A stretch of 64,000 bases of DNA from Calendula officinalis (GCA_963853835.1 OY970834.1:22946365-23010364), one strand, 5' to 3'; counted from the first letter of the stretch, positions 11,009 to 23,632 are shown. Notes: generated by a model not told the origin, from the letters alone. A program made the numbers and translations.

Positions 11009-12589
11009 TGTAACACCCTAAAATTTTAAATAATAAAATAATCATTTGAATTAAATTTAAATTACGTTTTATGGTCTATGAGTTGATCATATAATTGTGT
11101 GTGAAGTTTGGTATTTTTTTTTCGTATTAAATACGTGGTGATTTAATTAATGACAAGAGTGTCATTTAATTTGTGTTAATTAACTATGAGGGTGAATTAA
11201 TAATAGCTAGCGAGCTAAGTAATTGCGTTAATTTATTATGAAGAGAAATTAATTTAGACGTTATGGATTTCCAAGGCCTTTATCTCGTTTTTCCTTGTAT
11301 CCATTTTCCCCGAATCTGATTGTTTTATCATTGGATTGTTTAAGCCCGAGTTTTAATTATTTTATGCTAGCCCAATCGAGTTAGAGTCTAGGGCCCTAGG
11401 CCTAGAGTACTTAATCCTAAAACCAGTTACCCTAATCCTCACAAAACCCATTTTCGGCCGAATCAGACCCCAACTCGTGGAGATGCGCCGTTTGAATTGA
11501 AAGTGAATGACCTGCTTCGATTTTTATTGTACTGGTCAAGTGTTTAGGCGGGTGGTAGAAGGCTACACACGTCCGAAAGTTGGAGCAAGCATGTGATGCA
11601 ATAATGGGAGTAAGCAGGCGAGTCAGCATCAAAGCTAGTATGTGAGAATAGATGTGCAAGTACAAATGGGTCGGTGATGTTGTGATTAAATTCTGGAATG
11701 CAAGCTGCTAGGTAGCTGTGTGTCCTCTTGTACTAGTAACTATTAATTCGAGTATGATGCAGGCAAGCACGCTGGTCACGTGTGATGGGAGAATCAGATT
11801 TATTTTTTGTGTTGTCGGCAAGATTATTTGGTAGCCAAAAGAGTTAATTCCATGTTTGTTGGTGATTGGCTGTGGAAGATTCAAGCAGGGAAGTTGCTGC
11901 CGGAAGTGAGCAGCAAGAAGCCGAGTCGATGCAGCATTTTGGCGTGGAGGTTTGGCGACCATCGGACCATGTGAATAATCGAGCTGAACCGTAGAGATTT
12001 CGGTAGTCCTCAAACTCTTTTCTGTTTTCCGTTTTCCTTATTTCTTGTGCTAATCGGGTTTCGCTGTTGTTGATCATGTTATCATATTGATTCGGGGCTA
12101 GCTTCGATTTGTTTGATTTGAATTGGTTTAAAAACTTTGTCCAGCTATGGTAAGTGTTTTGGGACTGAAATCGTAGGGGCTGGGAATACCCAAGTGTGGT
12201 CGGTTTGTTAAAACGAATTTTAACCACATTAGAGTTTTTGAGCAGATTACGGGTTCGAGCTACCAATCATTTTGGAAGATTTATCATTTCGGTTTCATTA
12301 TTCGATTTGTATTGTTAATTATGATTGTTATGTTCAGTAAGTTCTGATTCAGGTCTTAGCCGTTAAGTTTTTGTTGATGTCGGGATTCAAAACGGGTTCT
12401 AATTAATAAGCTGATTTCTAACAGAATCTGTTCTCCGAGTTCGGGGCTGTTTTTACCACACTTAAAATACGTTTTTAGATTTTTGGCCCGTGCTGGTCTC
12501 TGGGTTTCTGAGACCTCTTTCCAACGACGTTGACGGCTCGTTAATCTGATTTACGGTTCAAAAGATATTTTTGTTTTAGTAAAACGTCG
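11009..12589 (+). repeat. LARD left LTR, first part
   Basis: Aligns with 29188-30765 with scattered substitutions and small indels, on the order of 1-2 per 100 bp by eye. Split at 12589 by the Copia element. Open frames in it that recur in the right LTR reflect LTR identity, not protein conservation. Confidence 0.85.
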
Positions 12590-13086
12590 TGTTAGGTCAC
12601 AACAACCCTGGTTTATAATGTTAATTGATAGATTATTATACTTAGAGAAATATTAGAGTGATAACACAAGAATATAGTCAATGTATAAATCCACTAAGTG
12701 TGGCTTGTTGCGGAATAACAAGACCACTGATCAATTACAAAAGATGTGAATGTGTAAAAGTAAATTGGTGAGTACTCCTTTGCAAGATGATCTCTATTTA
12801 TAATGTTATAGAGATCTTACATGATGAGCAAAGGAGTAACCGAAGGACTAAGTAAGGGAAATGACTAAGATCAAGGGATTTGATCTTAGTCCGTTACTAT
12901 ACTGAGTATCACTCAGTCCTTCTACTCAGTATCACTATCTGATACTGAGTACTGATACTGAGTTCCGATACTGATCACTCAGTATCAGACCTAAACTTAG
13001 CTATATTATTCTACATAGTAATCAAAGCTAGTCTAGGTTGTTTTGTTATCTTAAGATCCAAAGGGGCAAGGCTTTTTGCCTTAACA
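12590..13086 (-). repeat. Copia 3' LTR (497 bp)
   Basis: Starts TGTTAGGTCACAAC, ends CCTTAACA on the plus strand. Contains several overlapping GATACTGAGT and ACTCAGTATC words between about 12920 and 13000. Confidence 0.93.
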
Positions 13087-13104
13087 ATCTCCCCCTATCT
13101 AAAG
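13087..13104 (-). other. Copia polypurine tract
   Basis: On the minus strand AGATAGGGGGAGAT directly before the 3' LTR, the plus-strand primer for reverse transcription. Confidence 0.85.
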
Positions 13105-14999
13105 ATAACAAAAGAATTACAAAGAGAAACTAAACAAAATAAGCTACATGCTGCAAAGTCTTCTTCTTTAGTCTTTGTTGATCGAATCAAACTCGTAGAA
13201 GACTTCTTTCTTCACATGGATGAACTCTTCTCTTTTCTTCAGTTCATCTTGCCTGTTGTTTAGTACAGCAACTATCTTCTTTCTAAACCAAGCATCTTCT
13301 TTCTTGGTTATCATCCATTTAAGGCCCACCAAATGGCTGATAGGAGCTGTTGCCAAATCTGCTTCAGTAATGAAGCACTCCCTGTCATCTGAGTCAGTAT
13401 ACATATATCCAGATGTTGGATATATGGTACTCTTTTGATCCTGAAAGATAAGATTAAAGGGAACAGTATATGTGGGAATTATTCTGAAAGTATTAAGGCA
13501 CTCAGGTTTGTTGTTCTTCATAGCTTCAGTCATCACACTGAGTGCCCTGTATTCTGCTGCATAAAGAATGCCTTTTTCATAGCATATCGCAGATACAGCC
13601 CAGATTTCATCCATCATCACTTGGGCTTCAGAGGATCTTGAGGGCATCTCCTTTATCAGTCTAGCAATCTTTATCCAATCTTGAAGTCCCATATTTTGGA
13701 TGTCATGGAGGAAAAACTTCATTGGAGGACTGACTGGCCCAGTACAAGTTGCAACAATTGATTTATTAACAGTTTTGACCTTTATTTTGTTGACAAATTC
13801 ATTTAGCCAGTATATGTCTCTTACAGTTAGAAATGCTTTATTCCTCAACATACCCATCCTTGTTTCCCTATATCTTGTTCTTTGTGCCACAATGTTCCAA
13901 TACTGTTCAAGTAATTCATCTCCAGTTCTTCTTACAGTATGAGATCTTCTTGGAACATCTTCAGACTCAGATTCAGGTTCTTCCTTAACAGGGAAGAACT
14001 TTTGGGCCTCAATCTCATCCTCAGCTTCACTCTTTTCCTCAGTAAACTGAGCAGATCTCCTAGGTCTTGAGATCAGAGGGGCTGGATCTTGTTCTTCACT
14101 AGATTCTGAGGACATAACCACATTTGTCATTCTTCTGGTTATTGGTCTTCTAGGAATTCTAGAAGGTCCTTCAGCATGAGGTGAGATAGGATTTCTTGTA
14201 TGTACTTCATCATCTGAGAATGATGATGAAGAGGTTTCTTTATTTGCTTCATCCAGTGCAAAGTTTAAAAATTCTTCTGATGCCACTGGATGTTCTTCAT
14301 CTTCATCATCAGCAATGGGCCACACAAAAGGCCTATAGACCACAATTTACAAGTTGTTTTCTTCTAGAACATGTGGCTCAGTATAAGCTTGCTGTGGTTG
14401 GTCAGTGTGAGTCTCCCCCTGAGCAGATGGCTCAAGTGGGTCTTGAACTTGTAATGCTGACCTAGTTCTTTGTCTTCTTCTCTCATACTGAATGCGAAGT
14501 GGCTCAGTATGAGGGCTTTGCTGATGTTGTTGTTGTTGTTGTGGAGGTTGATCTTCATTCAATCTTCTTCTTTTCTCCCCCTGAGCAGATGGCTCAGTTT
14601 GATCAACCTCAGTATCTCTTTATCTCTTCTCCCCCTTTTTGTTATCATTGGATGAGGAGGGAAGAGGATCAGTATCACCACCCATGTCCCGTTCTGGTTG
14701 TTCAAGAGTAGGGGAGGGCATGGGCTCAGTTGCAGCATCAGTATCACCAGCATCTCCTTCTCCTTCTCCTTCTTCATTGTGGTCACCATGTGAAAATGGT
14801 GGAGTTTGTGGTTGCTGATGTGGTTGTTGAAGTAATGAGACTGACTGTTTTATTGAGTCAACATCACCACTCATCTTGTCCATTCTGGCTAGTATTATAC
14901 TTTGAGTATGTTGGATGGCCAGAATTTGTTGCATGATTGCTTGCAGAGTCACTTGGTCTCCTGCAGCCTGTGATGCCTGAATGCCCTGCACAGATGGTG

Positions 15000-15649
15000 C
15001 TAAAGAAACAAAAAAAAAAAAAAAAAAACTGGTTAAAAGAAAAGGTTTATCAAATAGAATTGCGGTGTTGTTTAATTCTATAATCATATAAACTGAGTTT
15101 GTGAAGTCTGTATTTCATCTGGTTTATGATGAAATATTGTGGACTTGTGCATAGCATGTGTAAGAAGGTTTTAGTAAAAGTGAGTGTGTAAATTTAAGTA
15201 GCTCAGTATAGGATAAGTCACATTTACTAAAAGGTTTGGGTTTGGGAATTCGATGCCTGGGATGTGCTTCTAGTTATTTTCAAAGTTTATCACTCGGTAT
15301 TAGAGTGATAACAGAAATGTGGCTAAACCCCATGGAAAGTTTTTGGATTTTGTGGCTTAAGGGTTTGTGATCATTTCTTGAATGATGCTACCCAACTCAA
15401 AAATAAGTTGGACATAATTCAAGCAGCACCAGTGGGTGTCAGTATGACATCAACCACCATTGTCTCTTTAAATGTTGAGACAACTGTAGACTGACAATGA
15501 TCAATTTTGTGTGCTCAGTATATGAATTTTGCATAGCAGCAGTGGGCTAGCTATGTTGGCCATAAAAGGATATATATTTGAAAGATCGTTTGAGACTTTG
15601 GTCAGTATTGAGTTGGTACTGGCCAATACTTAGTCTCTATTTGGGAATG

Positions 15650-15742
<93 letters not shown>

Positions 15743-15768
15743 TTTAAGGGATTTTTAGAAATTCATAC
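15000..15768 (-). other. Intron of the extra Copia gene (769 nt)
   Basis: Donor CTCAG/GTATG at 15769/15768 and acceptor TTTCTTTAG ending at 15000, preceded by a long T run (seen as A at 15010-15028). Removing it joins the frame in phase 1 (V-S-A-P-S). It contains a 90-bp TA microsatellite and several CAGTAT words. Confidence 0.75.
15652..15741. repeat. (TA)n microsatellite, about 45 units
   Basis: Uninterrupted AT dinucleotides of about 90 bp inside the intron of the extra Copia gene. The poly-Tyr-Ile frame across it is an artefact. Confidence 0.95.
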
Positions 15769-17282
15769 CTGAGACTCTGTCAGATTCCCTTCTAGCGTCT
15801 GCAGAGGTCGGTGCAGGATCATGTGTTTGTTGATGTGCATCACCAACATCTTCAATACCGACCTCTCTGTCATGCTGAGCACCTTCCAGTGTAGTCTGTG
15901 CATATTGAATCTCCACATCAAGAGGAACATGAGGTTCCTCAATTAGTTGAGTAGTTTGTACTAGTTCTGGACCTGGAAGGTCAGCGGTGGCTGCAACTAG
16001 GCTTTGGGCTTGAAGAGATGCAGTTAATGATGGAACATTTGCAGGCTGCACCTCCTCAGATGATAAATTTCCCATAATAACAGGGGAAAGATGTCTTCTT
16101 CTTCTTTGGAGGACCAGTGGTGTGTCTTCTGAGGACTCAGTATCAAAAGCTGTTTCAATATGAGGAGCATCAAGATCCTGTGCAGGTGGAGAGATATGAT
16201 GTTGAGTAGGTTCTTGAACTTGTGGAACATCCTGCATCTCAATTTATGGACCGGCCTGTGCTCCATTACCACTATTATCATTATTATCATCATCATTATC
16301 ATTGTCTGACTCAGTATCAGACATGTCTTCTTCATCATCGATGTGTTCTTGAACAATGGCCCACATAGGAGGACTTAGAAGAGGTTCTCCTTCTCTTGGC
16401 CTGTAAAAGAAAATCTTCTCACTAAGAGGAGGAAGATCAACCCTTGGACTGTGAAACTCATCATAAATATGTGTGGGCATTGAGTGTTGAAAGATGAGTG
16501 ATAAAAATCTGCAGAAAGGGACATTGCATTCCCTTGTGTTAGCCCGAACCAGAGCAGCTAATTCATTGAAAATGAGCCGTGCATAATCAATGTTTCTTCC
16601 ATAGTACAAGGCATGTACTATTTGCATCCCAAATTCATTTATTTGGTCCAAAGCTCCCGTCTTGTGGGTCATACACCGAATTATTGTTGTAATGAGAATA
16701 CCCCACATAGGACCAAATTCATTTCTTTTGATTGTGCCCGTTGTTCCTCTTCGACCCAAAAATGGCAGTATTGAGCGTGCCTCTGATCTATCAATAAATG
16801 GGTCATACTGAGCTTGTGCTGGATGCCTCAGTGTTTCACGAATGATTGCAGTAGAAACAAAAGCTCTTCTTTGATCCCGAATTACCCATCCAGCAATCAT
16901 ATCTGGAGAATCGAGTGTGGCAGAGTACCAAAACTCACATAACATTTCTGGGTAAATTGCTCGAGGAGATAAGGTCAGTGCACGAGCAATTGGGCAATGC
17001 TTCATAAAAGTCACAATATTTGTGAACTCTTGGCATACCCAGGCTTGAGGAATAGTGAAATTCGCTGTGATGTTGTTCCTTGCAAACCTGGGCACTTCAT
17101 CATTTCGGAATTTGATTTCCGATTCAACTTCTGGAGCAACAAAAGTGTAATTCGCCATCTGTGATTTTGATTTGAAAAAAAATTTGCTTGCTAATAGAAA
17201 GTGAAATCGTTAATCGCAGAGAGAATTGAAAATGAAAGAAAGAAATAACAGTTAAAAAAAAATTGAAGTAAAAATAAACGGT

Positions 17283-17290
17283 TATTTATA
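17283..17290 (-). promoter_or_regulatory. TATA box upstream of the extra Copia gene
   Basis: CCTATAAATAACC on the minus strand, 125 nt before the ATG at 17158. A start about 30 nt downstream would give a leader near 95 nt containing TTTCTTTCTTTC and CTCTCTGCG, like a plant 5' UTR. It implies a transcript independent of the LTR. Confidence 0.6.
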
Positions 17291-17608
17291 GGAGATTTGA
17301 AAGATAATTAAGGTATTGGGAAGTAAAAACGGCTGATTTGACTGCCTTATCCTCTGCCAACGGTCACTTTCTTATTAAGAAAGGTTACCGTTGAGCAGTA
17401 TGAGGATTAAGCTCGGTTTGAGCGCCGTAATACCCCAATACTGAGTAAAAAAAAATTATTTAAAAGAATAATAAAATTATAAAAACAATTAATTTACTCT
17501 GGAAATGAAAAAAATAAAAATAAAAATTTCAAATTTTGATGATGACAGACTAGTGATACTGAGTGATCAGTATCAACATGAGTGAAACTGAGCGTTCAGT
17601 TTTAAAGA
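17291..17608. other. Spacer between pol and the extra gene
   Basis: Non-coding, AT-rich, with a pyrimidine/purine-rich stretch at 17445-17530 and CAGTAT words around 17555-17575 in a near-palindromic arrangement (GATACTGAGTGATCAGTATC). It would contain the proximal promoter of the downstream gene. Confidence 0.5.
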
Positions 17609-20600
17609 TTAAGGATTCAACATACCTAATTGCCCTAGTAAATACATAAACCTTTCCTCAGGGAGAGGTTTAGTAAACACATCGGCCAATTGTTCATCTG
17701 TTGATACATAATCTACCTCAACCTTACCTTTTTCCACATTATCTCGAATAAAGTGGTGTCTGATATCAATGTGCTTGGTTTTGGAGTGATAGACTGGGTT
17801 CTCTGTGATAGCAACAGCACTCTTGTTATCACAATGAATGGGAGTCTTATGAAAATTGAACCCATAGTCTAAGAGTTGATACTGCATCCATAATAATTGA
17901 GCACAGCAACTTCCTGCAGCAACATATTCTGCTTCTGCTGTGGAAGTTGCTACCGAATTTTGCTTCTTGGATGACCAACCAACTAGTCTTCCACCGAGGA
18001 ATTGACATCCTCCACTTGTGCTTTTTCTGTCCAATCTACAACCTGCAAAATCTGCATTTGTGTACCCTTCAAGGTCAAAGTTTGAGTCTTTGGGATACCA
18101 AAGACCCAGGTTAGGAGTACCTGCAAGATATCTAAAGATGCGCTTAACTGCTTTCATGTGTGATTCTTTAGGATCAGCCTGATACCGAGCACACAAACAT
18201 GTTGCAAACATGATATCAGGCCTGCTAGCAGTTAAATAAAGTAAGGAACCAATCATACCTCGGTATGTGGATTGACAAACTGATTTACCAGTTTCATCCT
18301 TACTTATCTTATCCTGAGTACCCATAGGAGTGTGCATGGAAGATAAATTTTCAAATTTGTATTTCTATAACATATCATGCACATACTTACTTTGATTTAT
18401 AAAAGTGCCATCAGGCTTTTGTTCAACTTGTAAACCAATAAAATAAGTAAGTTCTCCCATCATACTCATCTGATACTGAGTTGACATTATCTTAGCAAAC
18501 TAGTCACACATTGACTTGTCAGTGGAACCAAAGATAATGTCATCTACATATATCTGAATGAGTAAGATGTTAGAACCGTTCCATTTTGAAAATAATGTTT
18601 TATCAATTTTACCTCTTGTAAATTTATTTTCAATAAGATACTCGGACAGGGTATCATACCAGGCTCTTGGAGCTTGTTTGAGCCCATATAGAGCTTTATC
18701 AAGCTTGAAAACATAATTCGGAAATTTAGGATCAACAAAACCTGGTGGTTGTTTAACATAAACTTCTTCTTGGAGTTTTCCATTTAGAAAAGCACTTTTG
18801 ACATCCATCTGATAAACTTTGAAATTTTTGAAGGCTGCATATGCAAGATACAACCTAATAGCTTCAATTCTGGCAACTGGTGCAAAAGTTTCATCATAGT
18901 CAATGCCTTCTTCTTGCCTGTAACCTTGAGCAACTAACCTTGCTTTGTTTCTGATGACAACACCATCCTTGTCCATCTTGTTTCTGAACACCCACTTAGT
19001 ACCAATAATAGTTTTGCCAGTAGGAGGTGGTACTAAGTTCCAAACTTTGTTTCTCTCAAACTCTGTGAGCTCTTCTTGCATAGCTTCTACCCAATCTTCA
19101 TCTAATAAAGCTTCATCAGCTTTCTTTGGTTCAATGGTAGATAGAAAACTTGAGAAGAAACAAAAATTTGCAGTTGCTTGGGGTGGAAACTCTAATTTTC
19201 TTCTTGTTTGGACACCTTCTTCAATAGGACCAATAATGTTTGAGTGTGGATGGTCTCTGTGTTCCCTTAAATTGTTTCCTAAGGAAGCATTTGAAATAGG
19301 ATCAACAATATCTTGTTGATTTGGTGTGTTGTGTGTCTGATACTGAGTGGAATTCTGGTCAGTATTAGACACCGGAGGTTGCTGTTCAGTTTCATTTTGC
19401 AGAGTGGATATGGATTCTTGTGAAGTGTTGGATGTTTCACCTTCTTCATAGGTAGAGTGGTTCAGATCATTAGTTGGAAACTCAATATGGAGGTCATCTG
19501 TTATGGGAACCTCAGTATTAGTCGCAGTATAGTGATACTGAGTTTGAACTTGATCAGTTTCATTAAACTTATTGGGAATAAAGTGTGGATGAAACTTGGG
19601 CTGTTCAGCAATGGAGTGTTCTGGATTGCATAGAATATCTATGCCACTTATGTCTTCACTTGCTGAGGTAGAATTCTCATTCTGATCTTCATCGAATGTG
19701 ACATGAATGGATTCTACAATCATCTTGGTTGAGATGATATACACTCTGAAAGCTTTAGAGTGTGGAGAGTAGCCCATGAACACACCTTCATTTGCTTTGG
19801 GAGCAAATTTGTTGAGATTTTGTTTTGTACTGAGTACAAAGCATTTACTCCCAAAGATGTGGAAGTATTCCACATTAGGAATCTTGCCATTATATAACTC
19901 ATATGGAGTCTTCAGATGTCTTTGGACTATAGTAGCTCTATTCTGAGTGAAGTTTGCACAGTTTACAGCTTCAGCCCAGAAACTCAATGCCAGTCCAGCA
20001 TGGCATAATAAAGTTCTTGCAGCTTCAATCAGTGTTCTATTCTTTCTTTCTACAACACCATTTTGTTGTGGTGTGTAGGCTGCAGAGAAGTTTTGAATGA
20101 TTCCTTTTTCTTCACAGAAATCTGCTAATACTGAGTTCTTAAACTCAGTACCATGGTCACTTCTAAGTTGCTTGACCTTGTTGCCTTTTTGAAGTTCCTC
20201 TCTTTTTATAAAGGCAATGATTTCTGTTGTTGCATCTGACTTAGTCTTGAGGAAGATGACCCAAGTATATCTTGAAAATTCATCAACCAAGACTAGAGTA
20301 TAGATCTTTTTGGCCAAAGATGGTGTGCTGATGGGGCCAAAAAGATCCATATGTATCATAGTAAGAGGTTCATTAATGGAATGATTGACTCTGGACTTGA
20401 ATGAACTCTTCTTCTGCTTGCCCATTTCACATGCTGAGCATAACTTATCTTTTGAATAAGTAATTGTAGGCAACCCTCTCACCAGTTTCTTCATACTGAG
20501 CTCGTTGATATTTCTAAAGTTGATGTGAGAGAGTTTCTTGTGCCATAGCCAATGCAATTCTGGCTTGACTTTAGAAAGCAGGCATACACGAATAGTTGGG

Positions 20601-20989
20601 TCTATTTCAGATAGGTTGACCACGTATACATCCTTTTCTCTTCTAGCAATGAGTACAGGCTGCCCTTTATCATTGTAGATGATTCCTGCAACCTTCCTGA
20701 ATCGAGCTTCATTGTCATCATCACACATCTGGCTGATACTGAGCAGATTGTGTTTTAGACCCTCTACATAGGCAACTCTTTTAAAAGTTATGTTGCCTGC
20801 CTTGATCACACCATAACCTCTTGTCTTTCCCACCGAGTCATCTCCAAATTTAACAGAAGGACCCTTCTCTGGAGTATAATTGAGAAGGTATTCCATACTG
20901 CCTGTCATGTGTCTTGAGCAGCCACTATCTAAATACCATTTTCTGTCACCCTGCACAAGACACAAAATAAGAGTTAGTTCTTTTTAGGA
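17609..20989 (-). pseudogene. pol: Copia pol: protease, integrase, RT, RNase H, with two in-frame TAG
   Basis: One reading frame, -1 relative to gag, with no ATG at its start. Counting from the TTG at 20965: protease WYLDSG (Asp13), GAG-pre-integrase HHCC (His142, His147, Cys176, Cys179), integrase Asp207, Asp270, Glu306 (D-35-E), and RT with YVDD at 806-809. A TAG at 18500-18502 ends the RT just after, and another TAG at 18365-18367 follows 45 codons later; between and beyond them the frame still encodes the RT tail (MSMMGELTYFIGLQ) and RNase H to 17609. In RNase H the usual D-A-D motif reads GYTNADFAG, so an expected Asp is Asn. No frameshift separates the parts. Confidence 0.92.
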
Positions 20990-20992
20990 ACC
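20974..20992 (-). other. gag/pol junction: -1 overlap, possible splice acceptor
   Basis: The pol frame opens just inside the last gag codons and lies at -1. CTAAAAAG in gag offers a run of A but no canonical heptamer slip site in frame. Right after, CTAACTC resembles a branch point, followed by a T-rich run and TTGTGCAG (about 20951), which would open pol in phase 0 at GGTGAC. Confidence 0.45.
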
Positions 20993-23547
20993 CATTTTTG
21001 AATGGGACCTTTGGTGGGATAAACATATTTTGGGTTGATCTCCTTATGTGGAGAGGTCAGTATCACTTCAGTGAAACCTTTTGAGGTTTTCTTTGGTGAT
21101 ACTGACTTAGTTTCTCTCCTTTTCTTTGGTACTGAGTACCTAGGACTTGAGAGATCAGTCCAGCATTCATCTCCCTTATGACCAGTATGATGACATCTAT
21201 AACATTTTCTAGGTCTATTTCTAAACATATTTTCATACGGTATTTTAGAAAAATGTTTCACTTTTGGTAGGTCAGTATGAACGAGTTTTGCAAATTGTTT
21301 ACTTAACGATTTGACCTGATCACCAAGTGTTTTTAAAATGTTAATTTTGTCATTTTTGATAGGTATATTAACATTGTTTTTAACTGGTTTAGGAGATGGA
21401 GGATCAGGTTGCTTCTTTTTATTTGGCAGAGAAGTCTTTCTAATATTATTTGTGGTAGACTTCTTGTCTTTGCCAACTAAAGACCTAGTTGAAGTTGTTT
21501 TTTGTTTATCATGTTTTGAAGAAACAACTTTAACAGGTTCTTTAGATGTCTTAGTATATGATGTTTCTGTTCCTGCAACTTCTGTATTAGATGAAGCATT
21601 TGAGATAGAAGTTGTCTTATTATCATTATATAATTCAAAAGTTGTTGTATTAAATAATAATTCAAAAGGTGGAACAGCAGAAGTGTCATACTGAACTATT
21701 GGTAGCTCGGTATCAGAAATTTCCGTAATATGAAATTCAATACTGAGTTCTTGTAGCTCAGTATAGCACTTTGAGCAGATGGAGGGACCAATAGGTTTTT
21801 CTAAAATTTCATTTTCCTCATCATCTGACTCAGTTTGACATCCAACTTCACATAAAGTTTTAGCTTTTACAAAATTAATAGGGTTCATAGTAGAAAACTC
21901 TTCAAATAAATCAGCAAAATTGTTCCTATTTTTAAATTGAGGATCAACACCAAGTGCAGCCCTCACATTTTCTGGGAATAGTTGATTTAAACATTTATTT
22001 AATTTTATTGAAGCATTTCCCCAAGATTTACATTGTTTTTCAAATTTCTCTTTTTCAAGTTTGTGTAAATGAGATTTATCAGCTAATCTTTGGTTAATGT
22101 CTTTTAAATCTGAAAAGTTTAGTTCTAAATCTTTATATTTTGCTAATTTATCCAAGTTTTCATTATTTACCCTTTCAAGTTCTTGAATTGTTAATTTTAA
22201 AGCTTTTTCTTTTTGTACAGAAGTTTTAAGATCAACAATCATATACTCAAAAATCTTGGTTTTTTCATTCACTGAATAAGTTTGAAAGGAACTTACCTTG
22301 TACAACTGAGTGGAATCCCAATCAGTATGAACACTCATCCTCTCAGCCTCTTTGATATCCTTTTCAAAGGAGCTCTTCAAATAATCTTCAGTGAAAGCCA
22401 TAAAGGCTTTATTTTCAATCTCTTCCTCATCATCACTTAAGTCTTCATCTATCCAGGCTTCTGAGTAAAGTGCTTGATGAGGTGCTCCATTCCCTTCTGC
22501 CTTCTTGCCCTTGCTCCAATTCTTCAGTTTGACATATTTGTTTCTATACCTCTTTGCTCGGTATGCAATTTTGTCATTTTGGTCAGTCTCAGAAGACTTG
22601 GTATGACAATTTGCAGCAATATGTCCAGGCTTTCCACACCTATAGCAAAGACCTGATCTTGGGTCAGTATTAGAAGAGCTAACACCAAGCCTCTTCTTCT
22701 TCAACTGATCCAGCTTCATAGACATAAGAGCCATTTGAGTTTCAAGCTCTTCTGCCTCAGCATCAGCAAGATCAACTTCTGGTTCATCTGGCTCACTTAC
22801 AGTATAGGCCTGTTGCACAACTAGAGCCATGCCAGTGGAAGACTTGTCAGTTTTCTTCCAGTTGACCAGTCTTGCAGCATTATTCTCCTCATGATTCAAC
22901 ATTAGACCATACAAAGTTTGAAGAGTGTATGACTCAATGTTGTTTGCAGCATTGACAGAGTTTGTCATGTCAAGAAATTGTTGAGGAAGACTATCCAGGA
23001 ACTTTTGAACAAGCTCTCCTTCCTCTTTCACAATGCCTACACTGATTAAATCATGGATAACAGTATTGAACCTGTTATAGAGAGTGGTGATGTCTTCATT
23101 AGGAGTTGAGAAGAAATTTTCATATTTCCTTCTCATGTTGCTTTTTCTTTGCAACTTCACCTTTGCTGTGCCTTCATAGGTGACTGATAGACTATCCCAC
23201 ATAGCCTTTGCTGTTGGCAATTTCATAATTGCATTTAGTATCTCTTTGGTAACAGCATTACCAATCACCCCTTTAGCTCTGGAGTCTAAAGCATACAACT
23301 GACGGTCAGTATCAGTCCAGTTGTGCTTTAGTTTAGGTACAGTTCTTATGCCCTCAGGAGCATCATCAGTAGCAGCAACAGGTTCCACAGTTTGTGGAAT
23401 GATGGGACCATCATATAGCACAGTGAGCATTTCATGATGAATGGATTCAAGATACCACTGAGCTTTTAGCTTCCATTGATGGAAGTCTTTTCCCTCAAAG
23501 ATGGGTATTCCCTTTCCAGACATAACTGGTGCAACAATGGTAGACAT
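20974..23547 (-). CDS. gag: Copia gag, 857 aa, two zinc knuckles and a coiled coil
   Basis: Nucleocapsid-capsid protein, an open 857 codons from ATG at 23547. Residues about 20-230 form the UBN2-type gag core ([28 protein letters not shown]). A CCHC knuckle [14 protein letters not shown] is at 301-314 and a second, [14 protein letters not shown], at 782-795. Between them residues about 430-505 look like a coiled coil, and an acidic [10 protein letters not shown] stretch at 569-578 recalls dynein light chain (LC8) binding sites reported for Sirevirus gag. Most plant Copia gags are far shorter with one knuckle, so this is a Sirevirus-like trait. It ends with TAA at 20974, overlapping pol in the -1 frame. 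Confidence 0.92.
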   Translation of the reverse strand: MSTIVAPVMSGKGIPIFEGKDFHQWKLKAQWYLESIHHEMLTVLYDGPIIPQTVEPVAATDDAPEGIRTVPKLKHNWTDTDRQLYALDSRAKGVIGNAVTKEILNAIMKLPTAKAMWDSLSVTYEGTAKVKLQRKSNMRRKYENFFSTPNEDITTLYNRFNTVIHDLISVGIVKEEGELVQKFLDSLPQQFLDMTNSVNAANNIESYTLQTLYGLMLNHEENNAARLVNWKKTDKSSTGMALVVQQAYTVSEPDEPEVDLADAEAEELETQMALMSMKLDQLKKKRLGVSSSNTDPRSGLCYRCGKPGHIAANCHTKSSETDQNDKIAYRAKRYRNKYVKLKNWSKGKKAEGNGAPHQALYSEAWIDEDLSDDEEEIENKAFMAFTEDYLKSSFEKDIKEAERMSVHTDWDSTQLYKVSSFQTYSVNEKTKIFEYMIVDLKTSVQKEKALKLTIQELERVNNENLDKLAKYKDLELNFSDLKDINQRLADKSHLHKLEKEKFEKQCKSWGNASIKLNKCLNQLFPENVRAALGVDPQFKNRNNFADLFEEFSTMNPINFVKAKTLCEVGCQTESDDEENEILEKPIGPSICSKCYTELQELSIEFHITEISDTELPIVQYDTSAVPPFELLFNTTTFELYNDNKTTSISNASSNTEVAGTETSYTKTSKEPVKVVSSKHDKQKTTSTRSLVGKDKKSTTNNIRKTSLPNKKKQPDPPSPKPVKNNVNIPIKNDKINILKTLGDQVKSLSKQFAKLVHTDLPKVKHFSKIPYENMFRNRPRKCYRCHHTGHKGDECWTDLSSPRYSVPKKRRETKSVSPKKTSKGFTEVILTSPHKEINPKYVYPTKGPIQKWVPKKN

Positions 23548-23632
23548 TTTTGATTTTGGAGTATGGGAAGGATAAGTATAGGGGATGGCTGCCAGGGTTA
23601 AAGATCGACTAAATAAGAGTTTATTTAGCCTA

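Larger units (their letters stand above)
13168..17158 (-). pseudogene. Extra gene after pol, two exons, three in-frame TAA (env-position ORF)
   Basis: Starts at ATG 17156-17158 in a good context (CACAGATGGCG). Exon 1 is 15769-17158, exon 2 is 13168-14999; splicing is phase 1 and keeps the frame, giving about 1,070 codons. Residues 1 to about 240 form a compact domain (ITANFTIPQAWVCQEF, YPEMLCEFWYSA, FLGRRGTTGTIKRNEFGPMWG) like the plant transposon protein domain found in many plant genomes; I am not certain of that family. Then come acidic, Ser/Gln/Pro-rich linkers and a folded C-terminal part (about the last 250 residues). There is no signal peptide or membrane segment, so it is not an envelope protein by features. 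TAA codons at 16244-16246, 14620-14622 and 14347-14349 interrupt it without any frameshift. Confidence 0.7.

Noticed and set aside
11708..12266. Overlapping minus-strand frames of 101 and 140 codons, repeated almost unchanged at 29885-30443
   Set aside because: The two places are the left and right LTRs of one LARD; similarity comes from LTR identity. No known domain and no codon-level conservation signal.
15578..15772. Frame with a Tyr-Ile run
   Set aside because: It translates the (TA)n microsatellite on the strand opposite to the Copia genes.
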